A DNA stretch of 64,000 nt from Xanthomonas floridensis (GTDB taxonomy: Bacteria; Pseudomonadota; Gammaproteobacteria; Xanthomonadales; Xanthomonadaceae): contig NZ_LXNG01000001.1 in the NCBI RefSeq assembly GCF_001642575.1, positions 124,001 through 188,000 of the forward strand, written 5' to 3'. Below the pieces are notes generated by a model that did not search any database, was not told the DNA's origin, and saw only the letters and a list, made by a program, of their open reading frames with translations. The translations under genes were made by a program, and so were the position numbers. This document shows positions 18,345 to 26,449 of this stretch, in pieces (position 1 is the stretch's first letter; each line of letters starts with the position of its first letter).

Positions 18345-19742
18345 ATGATTCGCAAGAATGCGTTGTATCTCGCGCTGTTCTCCGCTGTTTCCGGCTCCGC
18401 GCTGGCTGCGCCGCCCACCGAGATGGATGCTGCACCGGTGAGCACTGCGCCGCAGGCGGCCACGCTCGGCGCAGCGACCTTGCAGTCGGCAAGCCTGCGT
18501 GGCGGCATCCTGCCCACACGCGTGGTGCAGCTGGCCGCGCCCAGCCGCCAGGAACTCGGCAGCGTGCGCGAAAAGCGCATTGCGCAAGTCAAACATGGGC
18601 AGCCGCTGCAGATCGGCTTTTCGCGTGCCGTGACGCAGCCGCTCGTCAACCTGGCCAAGCTGGATTGGCAGATGGCCGGCGATGGGTCGCGCGTTGCCAC
18701 CTTGAAGCTCGGCTCGGCGCAGGCGGCCTCGCTCCGCGCGGCATTGGTACTGCGTGGTGCTGGCGCAACGCCGGGCGATCCGTCTCGGGTGACGCTGCGC
18801 TTTGCCGGCGACGACGGCCGCGTGTTCGAGCAATCCGGCGCCAGCTTCGTCGGTACCGGTAATGCAATCGGCTGGTCGCCGACGGTCAATGGCGACAACC
18901 TGCTGGTGGAGATCTCGCTGCCGGCCGGCCTGTATCCGGAAAACTTCAGCCTCAGCGTCCCGCAGCTATCGCATCTAGACATCAGCCCCACTGCCAGCCC
19001 GCGCGACATGATGACCATTGCCATTGGCGAAAGCGATTCGTGCCAGAACGATATCGTTTGCCGTGCCAATCCCACTGCCGGCTTCACCAGCGCTGCCAAG
19101 GCGGTCGCGCGCATGGTGTACACCACCAGCCAGGGCTCGTTCCTGTGCACCGGCACCCTGCTCAACAACACCAATTCGCCCAAGCGCAACCTGTTCTGGA
19201 CCGCCGCACACTGCATCAGCACGCAGACGGTGGCCAACACGCTGCAGACCTACTGGTTCTACGACGCAGCCAGTTGCAACGGCAACACCGCCAGTTCGCA
19301 GGCGACCACGCTGACTGGCGGTGCATTCCTGCGCCATGCCAACACCACGCGCGATACCGCGCTGCTGGAGCTGAAGACGGCACCGCCCAGCGGCGCGTTC
19401 TACGCGGCCTGGAACAGCGCGGCAATCGGCTCGACCGGCACCTCGATCGTAGGCATCCACCACCCCTCCGGCGACGTCAAGAAATATTCGCTGGGCTCGG
19501 TCACCGGGCTGAACACCTCCATCGACGGCAAGAGCCCGCTGTATCGCGTGGTCTGGAACGACGGCGTCACCGAAGGCGGCTCGTCCGGCTCGGGCCTGTT
19601 CACCATCGCCAGCGGCGGCGCGTATCAGCTGCGCGGCGGCCTGTACGGCGGATATTCGTACTGCACGGCGCAGACCGATCCGGACTACTACTCGCGTTTC
19701 TCCGACGTGTATTCGTCGATCTCCACGTTCTTCGGCCAGTAA
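18345..19742 (+). CDS. Secreted trypsin-like serine endoprotease
   Basis: A 465-residue preproprotein. A signal peptide ends at SGSALA-APP, followed by a propeptide-like N-terminal domain of roughly 200 residues and a trypsin-fold catalytic domain. The triad is visible: His289 in TAAHC, Asp near 337 in TRDTALLEL, and Ser414 in GGSSGSG. The Cys-rich entry SDSCQNDIVC and the overall layout resemble the lysyl-endopeptidase (Achromobacter protease I) group of family S1. It is probably exported by type II secretion. Substrate specificity is not certain. Confidence 0.85.
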   Translation: MIRKNALYLALFSAVSGSALAAPPTEMDAAPVSTAPQAATLGAATLQSASLRGGILPTRVVQLAAPSRQELGSVREKRIAQVKHGQPLQIGFSRAVTQPLVNLAKLDWQMAGDGSRVATLKLGSAQAASLRAALVLRGAGATPGDPSRVTLRFAGDDGRVFEQSGASFVGTGNAIGWSPTVNGDNLLVEISLPAGLYPENFSLSVPQLSHLDISPTASPRDMMTIAIGESDSCQNDIVCRANPTAGFTSAAKAVARMVYTTSQGSFLCTGTLLNNTNSPKRNLFWTAAHCISTQTVANTLQTYWFYDAASCNGNTASSQATTLTGGAFLRHANTTRDTALLELKTAPPSGAFYAAWNSAAIGSTGTSIVGIHHPSGDVKKYSLGSVTGLNTSIDGKSPLYRVVWNDGVTEGGSSGSGLFTIASGGAYQLRGGLYGGYSYCTAQTDPDYYSRFSDVYSSISTFFGQ

Positions 19743-19753
19743 GCACGATGGTA

Positions 19754-19781
19754 CGTGGCAGGCGCAGCGTCGCCTGCCACG
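19754..19781 (+). terminator. Strong hairpin between convergent genes
   Basis: An 11-pair perfect stem (CGTGGCAGGCG/CGCCTGCCACG) with six-base loop CAGCGT starts 12 bases after the protease stop. There is no U tract. It could serve transcripts from both sides. Confidence 0.6.
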
Positions 19782-19889
19782 CTTGCCTGCGTACCGGTTC
19801 GGCGGCTGCGTCCCGGCCGGACACACCTAGTGCGTCGCCAGCGGGCGCTGCTTATCGACCGCGATCGATGGACCGATGGGCTGACGCAA

Positions 19890-20682
19890 CTACGGCAAGG
19901 CGGTGACGCGTTCGCGCGATGCGTCATTCCACAGCTGTGCTTTCGCGGCCTTGCCCAGCAAGGTGGTCGGGGCGCGATTGCCTGCACGATGCGTGTAGAG
20001 AATCCAGTTAGGCAAGCCGGGCAATGCCGTGTTCGCCTCCACCGCACGCGTCTGCTGGAAGCGCAGTAACCGATACACCCAGAAGGTATGCCAGCGGTGG
20101 TCGCGCGTGGCAGCCGGGTTGGCGGTAATCACCGACAGTTGCAGCAATGCGCAGCCGCTGCGTCCCGGTACACGCCGGTAATCCTCGGCACTGGGTTCGT
20201 GGGTGGGGCACGCGCAGCGCACGGTAGCGATCGCCCTGCGAGAGCACCACCGTGCGCCACGCATTTCCGCCGGCCAGGCCAACGCCGCCACTGCCCAATG
20301 TCACCACGTAATCCGCACGGCCGTCGCCATTGAGGTCGGCGCGCTCCACGCCATGAAAGCCGAGCAAGCCGCCGCCCAGTTCGACCGCTGCCAACTGCAC
20401 GCGGCCGGCAGTGTCCTGGACGTGCAGCGTCGGCACCGCACCGCGGTTATCCATGGCAAGCACGGTGCCCGCATCGCGAAAATGGGTGACGCCCTCCCAC
20501 TGCGTACTGCCCTCCTCCGCCGGCAATTCGGCCACCGGGCACTGCGAGCCAGCCGGCGGCCGAGACCACGGCGGATACTGCGGATGCCAGGCATGCGCAC
20601 CGGTGGACAGTGCCAGCAGCGCAATCAAGGCGTAGCGCACGGCCGCCATGCGGCAGGTTGCCGGTAATCTCATCGCGCGCAT
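19890..20682 (-). pseudogene. Frameshifted secreted FG-GAP-like protein
   Basis: Two overlapping minus-strand frames together read as one secreted protein of about 252 residues. The first has a signal peptide (RYALIALLALSTGAHA) and a Ca-loop ADLNGDGRADYV typical of FG-GAP/VCBS repeats. The second continues with PTHEPSAEDYRRV to a stop at 19890. They join if one base is removed from the GGGG at 20205-20208. This is either a real frameshift or a homopolymer sequencing error. Several starts are possible (20682, 20673, 20649). Function unknown. Confidence 0.65.
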
Positions 20683-20841
20683 TCCATGGCAGTGCCTGCG
20701 GTCTCGGTGGTGCCGCACTATGCGCAAGGCCCTTGCCTGCGGCAAGGGTGTCCTGCAGCACGATGCCTTTTGAACAACACCGGTCCGCTGCGCCAGTCCT
20801 GCAGAATCAGGCAGACTCGGCACTCACTTCTGGAGGTTGCC

Positions 20842-21246
20842 ATGCCGTTTCATCATCATCGCTGCGTGTTGTGGACGCTTGCTCTGGCAACCGTAGCGTT
20901 GCAAGGCAACGCGCTGGCAGCAGGCAAGCCGGCCAATCGCGACGACGTCAAAGCCTATGCGCTGCAGCGCTGCCTGGATCACAACTACGTGCACAGCGGC
21001 AAGTATGCAGACGATCAGTTGCGCGACCGCTCGTATCTGCTGACCACCTACGCGATGGACAACGCCAAGACTGGAGCGACCGATCGCCTGAATCGTTTTG
21101 TCGACGCCAGCACCGCGCATTTCGACAAGAAGACCGTGCCGATGAAGGACGAAGCACGCCGCGGGCCATTCAACGCCATCTTCGCCCAGTGCATGGACTT
21201 CTACCGCTCGCCAGCACTGGCCGACTTCATCGCGCACCAGCTTTGA
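20842..21246 (+). CDS. Small secreted protein, possibly Tai4-like immunity protein
   Basis: The ATG at 20842 has TGGAGG six bases upstream and gives 134 residues. A signal peptide ends near GNALA-AGK. The mature part has two cysteines, in LQRCLDHNY and FAQCMDFYRSPAL. The CMDFYRS ending and length resemble the Tai4 family of periplasmic immunity proteins against T6SS amidase effectors; this comes from memory of the family, not a search. No effector (Tae4) gene is next to it, so it would be an orphan. Could equally be an unrelated periplasmic protein. Confidence 0.55.
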   Translation: MPFHHHRCVLWTLALATVALQGNALAAGKPANRDDVKAYALQRCLDHNYVHSGKYADDQLRDRSYLLTTYAMDNAKTGATDRLNRFVDASTAHFDKKTVPMKDEARRGPFNAIFAQCMDFYRSPALADFIAHQL

Positions 21247-21467
21247 CGCACGCGCAAGGTGCGGTGCGCCGTGCGATGCCCTGTGTGCGTGCGCTGTAGC
21301 ATGCACACTGACCTAGCATCGGCACGTATAGATGGCTCGGGTGCGGGGATGCTGCATCTACTGCGTCGATGCCAGAGTCCAGTGTCTGGCCGGGCAGGCA
21401 GATCACGATGGCGACCCGGCGCCGCGGTCGGCACACTCTTCATTTCCGGTGCGCCCAAGGAATTCTC

Positions 21468-22475
21468 ATGCCCGAACCTCTCATCTCGTGCTCCCGTCGG
21501 GCGCTGCTGCAGCTGAGCGTGTCCGCCGGGATCGTGACCACGGTCGGCCCGCTCGCGGCAGCATCCAGCTCCAGCGCCAGCCAGGTGCGTGCCAATGGCG
21601 ACGCGGCGGCGCCCGCACCGTTTCCGGCCAAGGGCAGCGTATTGGTATTGCTGGGCACCAAGGGCGGGCCGACGCCGTCGCCGCTGCGTGCAGCGGCCGC
21701 CAATGCCCTGGTGATCGACGGGCAGCCCTACCTGGTCGATTGCGGCAACGGTGTCGCGTTGCAGCTGGTCAAAGCCGGCATCGCGCTGCCGGCACTGCGC
21801 GATATCTTCCTGACCCATCATCACTCCGACCACAACGCCGACCTGCTCAACGTGGTGTGGCTGGCCTGGGCCAGTGGCCTGCAGACGCCGGTGCATCTGT
21901 ACGGGCCACCGGGCATCGGCGCCATGGTGGATGCGTTCGTGGCGATGAATGCCATCGACATCGAGGCGCGCATGCGCGAGGAGGGACGCCCGCCGTTCAG
22001 GCCGTTGATCCATGTGCACGAGTTTGACCAGCCCGGCACGGTGCTGCAGAACGATCAGGTGGAAGTCACCGCTGCCCTGGTGGACCACTACACGCTCAAG
22101 CCGGCGTTTGCGTACCGCTTCGCGGCGCGCGACCGCAGCGTGGTGTTCTCCGGCGACACGCGTTATCTGCCGGCGCTGGCCGAATTTGCCAAGGACACCG
22201 ATGTCCTGGTGCATGAGGTGATGCACCTGCCCGCGCTGGAAAAGATGCTCAAGACCAGCGACAACGCGCCGACCTTGCTCGACCATCTGCTCAAGAGCCA
22301 TTCCACCAGCGAAGAAGTCGGCAGGATCGCCGCCGCTGCGCACACGAAGCTGCTGGTACTCACCCACTTCGTGCCTGGTGGCGACCCTTCGATCACCGAT
22401 GCAATGTGGAGCGAGGGCGCGCGCAAGCACTACGCCGGCCCGATCGTGGTCGGCGCCGACCTGATGCGGTTGTAG
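21468..22475 (+). CDS. Exported metallo-beta-lactamase-fold hydrolase
   Basis: The ATG at 21468 gives 335 residues. The N-terminus has a twin-arginine-type signal (SRRALLQLSVSAG), so export in folded form is likely. The metal site is the RNase Z/arylsulfatase-like pattern: THHHSDHNADL, FSGDTRYLP, and a final THFVPGG histidine. A periplasmic hydrolase, probably two zinc ions; substrate unknown. Its end lies 33 bases from the convergent halogenase gene. Confidence 0.82.
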   Translation: MPEPLISCSRRALLQLSVSAGIVTTVGPLAAASSSSASQVRANGDAAAPAPFPAKGSVLVLLGTKGGPTPSPLRAAAANALVIDGQPYLVDCGNGVALQLVKAGIALPALRDIFLTHHHSDHNADLLNVVWLAWASGLQTPVHLYGPPGIGAMVDAFVAMNAIDIEARMREEGRPPFRPLIHVHEFDQPGTVLQNDQVEVTAALVDHYTLKPAFAYRFAARDRSVVFSGDTRYLPALAEFAKDTDVLVHEVMHLPALEKMLKTSDNAPTLLDHLLKSHSTSEEVGRIAAAAHTKLLVLTHFVPGGDPSITDAMWSEGARKHYAGPIVVGADLMRL

Positions 22476-22508
22476 CGGAGCAGATGGCGGTGATCCAACC
22501 CGGGATGG

Positions 22509-24029
22509 CTAGCGGGCCATGACCGGCGTGCGCGCTCCCCACACTTCCGGCCTTGCCTTGCAATAGCGTTCGATGAATGCCTGCTGCGAGGGGAACTGCT
22601 CCACTGCGTGCTGGATCGGCTGGGCGATGCCGTCCAGCAGGCGTTGCAGATCCTGGTCGGAAAACGCGCGTGTCAGCGGGTGATGTTGTTCCGGCATCAG
22701 GCCCTGGCCCATCAGCACATGCGTCCAGGAATCGACCCGGAATAACTCGTCCGCCGCCTGCCAGGCGTGCGCACGCTCGCGCCAGGCGCGCAGGCGCACC
22801 GCCAGCGACTCCGGCAGCTCCATCTCGCGGCATTGCCGCCACAGCGGTTCCTTGCGCTGGGTGGCGTGGTAGTGCAAGGTGACGAAATCGCGCACATGCT
22901 CCATCTCGGCGCGGCTAACGTCGTTGAACAGTTGCACCTGCGAGGGCGCGATGCCCTGCGCCGGGAACAGCGTCAGCAGCCGCACCACCGCCGAAATGGT
23001 GAGGTGGATGCTGGTGGATTCCAGCGGCTCGATGAAGCCGCTGGCCAGGCCCAGCGATACCACGTTCTTGTTCCAGGCCTTGAGCCGGCGGCCGGTGCGG
23101 AATGGCACCATCCAGGGGTCTTTCACCGCGGGTGCGGCCACGTCGCGCAGCAGCTTGGCATGCGCCTCGTCGTCGGACAGGTGCCGGCTGGAAAACACCA
23201 GGCCGTTGCCCACCCGGTGCTGCAGCGGAATATGCCAGCGCCAGCCGGCCTCGTGCGCAATGGCGCGCGTGTATGGCACCGGCGGACCCAGCGCCTCGGT
23301 CTGCACTGCCACCGCGCGGTCGCACGGCAGCCAGTGGCTCCAGTCTTCGTAGCCGGTGTGCAGGGTTTGCTCGATCAACAGGCCGCGGAAACCGCTGCAA
23401 TCGATAAACAGATCGCCGGCGATGACCTGCCCGTCTTCCAGCACCAGGCTGGCGACATCGCCGCTGTCCGGGTGCACCGTCACCTGCTGGATCCGGCCCT
23501 CGATGCGCGTGACGCCACAGGCCTCGCTGCGCGTGCGCAGGAAGCGCGCGTACAGCGCGGCATCGAGGTGGTAGGCGTAATTGACCGCCGGCTCGCGCGG
23601 CAAGGCGAAGCGGTCCACGCGCGAGGCCACGGTTTCCAGGCAGTAATCGCCAAAGCTGCCGCCCATGCCGCGGCGCTGGCTTTCCAGCCACAGATGATGG
23701 AACGCGCACACCAGGGTGCTCTGCCCGGTGATACCAAACGGGTGGATATAGCGATCGCCCTGGCGCAACCAATGCTCGAAGGAGATCGAGAGCTTGAAGG
23801 TGCCCGCCACCTCGCGCAGGAATTCCTGCTCGTCGATCTGCAGGAACCGGTGAAAGGTGCGGATCGGCGGCACCGTCGATTCGCCGACACCCACCGTGCC
23901 GATCTGCTCGGACTCCACCAGGGTGATGTCGAGCAAGTCGCGAAACTGGTGCGAAAGCGCGCAGGCGGCGATCCAGCCAGCCGTGCCGCCGCCGGCGATG
24001 ACCACCTTGCGAATCTGAGCCTGAGTCAC
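22509..24029 (-). CDS. FADH2-dependent halogenase, tryptophan-halogenase family
   Basis: The GTG at 24029, with GGGAG upstream, gives 506 residues. The FAD motif GGGTAGW is at residues 13-19 and the catalytic Lys falls at residue 79 (AGTFKLS), the same number as in PrnA/RebH. The halogenase WxWxIP signature is present as GWRWHIPLQ. The family chlorinates or brominates aromatic substrates, but members next to SapC/cupin/TonB-receptor genes have no proven substrate. It is the last gene of the SapC-cupin-halogenase group, 178 bases after the cupin gene. Confidence 0.88.
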   Translation of the reverse strand: MTQAQIRKVVIAGGGTAGWIAACALSHQFRDLLDITLVESEQIGTVGVGESTVPPIRTFHRFLQIDEQEFLREVAGTFKLSISFEHWLRQGDRYIHPFGITGQSTLVCAFHHLWLESQRRGMGGSFGDYCLETVASRVDRFALPREPAVNYAYHLDAALYARFLRTRSEACGVTRIEGRIQQVTVHPDSGDVASLVLEDGQVIAGDLFIDCSGFRGLLIEQTLHTGYEDWSHWLPCDRAVAVQTEALGPPVPYTRAIAHEAGWRWHIPLQHRVGNGLVFSSRHLSDDEAHAKLLRDVAAPAVKDPWMVPFRTGRRLKAWNKNVVSLGLASGFIEPLESTSIHLTISAVVRLLTLFPAQGIAPSQVQLFNDVSRAEMEHVRDFVTLHYHATQRKEPLWRQCREMELPESLAVRLRAWRERAHAWQAADELFRVDSWTHVLMGQGLMPEQHHPLTRAFSDQDLQRLLDGIAQPIQHAVEQFPSQQAFIERYCKARPEVWGARTPVMAR

Positions 24030-24207
24030 TGCGAACTCCCGTGGACTGCATGTGGAATGGCGGCTGTCATGTGGGGCTGTCCTGTTCGGGACCGCAAAAG
24101 AGTTGCACGCACAGCGATGCCAACACGGCCTGACGGCGCGCTGCCATGCGTCCTGACCAGGGACGGCGCAGTCATCCGGCAATCCGCATTGAACGCACTG
24201 CGTCCCA

Positions 24208-25260
24208 TCAGCGATTGAGCCTGCCGATCAGCATGGCGCGCAGCTGGCGCGCAAGGATGGGATCGATCGGCCCCAGCGCCTGTCGCGCCGGTTCGGGGAG
24301 ATGCGCGCCAGCACGCTCGGCCGGTCCGAACACGTAGTAATCGAACAAGGCACGCCACGCATCCTTCTCCGCCGCCGGGCGGTCGCGGATGGCCCATAGC
24401 GCGTGATACAGCGCGGGCATCGCCGCCGGCAACTGCGCAGGCGCCGTGCTCCACCAGTAATTGACCAGCACGTTGAACGGCTGCAGCGACTGCACGTGAT
24501 GCCACCACATGCTCGGGATGAACAGCGCATCGCCCGGCTCCAGCACGGCGGTGCGCGCATGCAGCTGTGCCTGGGCGAATCGCGGGTAGCGCTGCAGGTC
24601 GGGAGTGGCGATATCCACCATGCTCACCACCTGCCCGCCCGGCGTGGGGTCGAGCGGCCCAGGGTAGAGATTGGCCACCTGCTCCGGGGGAAACAGCGTA
24701 AAGCGCCGCTGCCCGACCGCGCAGCACGCCAGGTTGTTGGGTGCATCGTAATGGCAGGACGCGGTGACGCGATTGCCGATCCAGATGCTGGGCTGCACGT
24801 TGACGCCGCTGGCCGCCAGGTCCAGATCGTTGTGTGCACGCAGGCCAGGCAAGCCATCGTCGACCGGCAGCGAGGCCAGATAATAGGTGGGCGGTTGCAG
24901 GTCATCGCGATGCGCGGCGATCGCATCCAGCAAGCTGCCCAGGCTGCCGCGCTGCACCTCGAAATTCAGCGCGCTGCAGTCCTCGGTGTAGAACGGGCGG
25001 CCGGCGATTACCGGCCCGCCATAGGAGTACTGCAAGGCGCGCCCCGTGTCGTGCGCGCGCAGCTGGTGCATCGCCTCATCCGGGCTGCGCAGGCCGGCCT
25101 GCACCAGCGACCAATCGCGTGCGATTCCGCGCAACACCACCGGCTCGGCCGCCTCGCAGAGTGCGGCAAGCGGCAGCGCCTGAGGCCGGCAATCGGTGCG
25201 CTCGGCAATCGCGGCGGCAGCAGGGCCATGACGTGCAGGTGCATCCATAAAATCAGGCAT
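24208..25260 (-). CDS. JmjC/cupin_8-type Fe(II)/2-oxoglutarate oxygenase-like protein
   Basis: A 350-residue cupin-like protein of the FIH/JmjC type. A metal triad is visible: His170 and Asp172 in ASCHYDAPNN, with the distal His at 254 or 255 in PSMWWHHVQS; Lys/Arg for 2-oxoglutarate could not be assigned. It overlaps the sapC-like gene by eight bases, so the two are coupled. Relatives occur with TonB receptors, SapC-like proteins and tryptophan-type halogenases in glycan-uptake loci. Likely a hydroxylase; target unknown. Confidence 0.8.
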   Translation of the reverse strand: MPDFMDAPARHGPAAAAIAERTDCRPQALPLAALCEAAEPVVLRGIARDWSLVQAGLRSPDEAMHQLRAHDTGRALQYSYGGPVIAGRPFYTEDCSALNFEVQRGSLGSLLDAIAAHRDDLQPPTYYLASLPVDDGLPGLRAHNDLDLAASGVNVQPSIWIGNRVTASCHYDAPNNLACCAVGQRRFTLFPPEQVANLYPGPLDPTPGGQVVSMVDIATPDLQRYPRFAQAQLHARTAVLEPGDALFIPSMWWHHVQSLQPFNVLVNYWWSTAPAQLPAAMPALYHALWAIRDRPAAEKDAWRALFDYYVFGPAERAGAHLPEPARQALGPIDPILARQLRAMLIGRLNR

Positions 25261-26011
25261 GGGCCGCGGCAGGCGCAGTGCGCGCGTGTTGCAGGCGGCG
25301 CTGTTTTTCGGCCATCAGGCGGCGCACGTTGTGCAGCGATGCCAGCATCAGAAAGGCACCTTCCAGATACCCTGCCTGGTGCAATTGCTGCAGGGGCTGC
25401 GCGTCGAGTCTGGCAAGTCGCTCGCGGTCGATGGCGAACAGGCCGTCCAGGTGGGCGGCATGGGTGGCATCCAGCGCGACATCCAGGCGCACTGGCTGGA
25501 TCAGGCCCAGGGCATCGAAGGCTGCCGCCATGGCCTGCCCGGCATCCATGCCTTCGCGAATGCCGCGCAGCACACCGATGATGTGTTCCAGGTACGGGCT
25601 GTGGCCGCCCTGCGGCAGGAACACGGGCTCGCCCTCGCTGCGGCTGACACGCGGGTGCTCCAGGTCGATATGGATCACCGGCTCCTGCACCAGTGCACCG
25701 TCGATCCGCTGCTCCTGGAAGCCGATCAGAAAGGGGCCCTTGGCAACGACGCCGGGCAGATAGTTGGCGCTCCAGCGGCCGTCGTGCAGGAACAGGTTTT
25801 CATCCTGGGCAAAACCCAGCAAGGCCACCGACTGGTAGCCACCGGTGGCGGGGTCCTTGCGGAAGAACAGCGGGTATTCGCGCTGCAGGTCGGCGTACTC
25901 GGTCACAAACGCCGGCACCAGCCCGACCGCATCGCCGAACTCGGCCCCGAAGCGCAGGACCACGCGCACATCGTGATGCGCCACGTTGTTGAGCACTGCA
26001 TATCGCGTCAT
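25253..26011 (-). CDS. SapC-like protein
   Basis: The ATG at 26011 (CTGGAG nine bases upstream) gives 252 residues. The segments YPLFFRKDP, VALLGFAQDENLFL and PFLIGFQ are typical of the SapC family, named after the Campylobacter S-layer-associated protein. The molecular role is unknown. It heads the SapC-cupin-halogenase unit. No signal peptide is seen. Members of this family recur beside TonB receptors in Xanthomonas and Caulobacter. Confidence 0.82.
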   Translation of the reverse strand: MTRYAVLNNVAHHDVRVVLRFGAEFGDAVGLVPAFVTEYADLQREYPLFFRKDPATGGYQSVALLGFAQDENLFLHDGRWSANYLPGVVAKGPFLIGFQEQRIDGALVQEPVIHIDLEHPRVSRSEGEPVFLPQGGHSPYLEHIIGVLRGIREGMDAGQAMAAAFDALGLIQPVRLDVALDATHAAHLDGLFAIDRERLARLDAQPLQQLHQAGYLEGAFLMLASLHNVRRLMAEKQRRLQHARTAPAAAHA

Positions 26012-26449
26012 CGACGACTCCAGCAGACATCCGCGGCGGACGCCTGCACTGAAAGATTGGCGTGCGGCGCACCCGCTGCACGCGACAGGCAACGAGCATT
26101 GCCAAAAAAACCCAGGCCGGCAAGCGGCACGGCAGCATGCGCGCCGCATCGGCAGCGCGAATCAACCGGTGCCTGCATGCGCCGCCCGGCCGGGAACGTT
26201 CACCACATCGCTGCGTGCAGGCCGAGCCTGCGTGTACGCAGCACGGCGGGCACAACCGTTGCGCCGGCCACCGGCAGCTGGTGTCTGCGCAGCAGCACCC
26301 GCACGCACGGTGAGCAAGCGATTCGCACGCGACGCACAGCCGTCAGCCAGGCGACGACCGCGCCATGGACGCAGCATATCCAGCGAACATGCCACTCCAT
26401 GGCGCGGCCGCACCCATCTGACGGTGCCCGCCATCGCCTTGCCGCTGGC
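26012..26449. other. Gap between TonB receptor and sapC-like gene with degraded repeat copy
   Basis: These 438 bases hold no supportable gene. Directly after the receptor stop (on the minus strand, 26449 to about 26337) there is sequence resembling the dispersed inverted-end element, including CGTCAGATGGGTGCGG and GGAGTGGCATG, but diverged. The remaining part should hold the sapC promoter. Confidence 0.45.
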
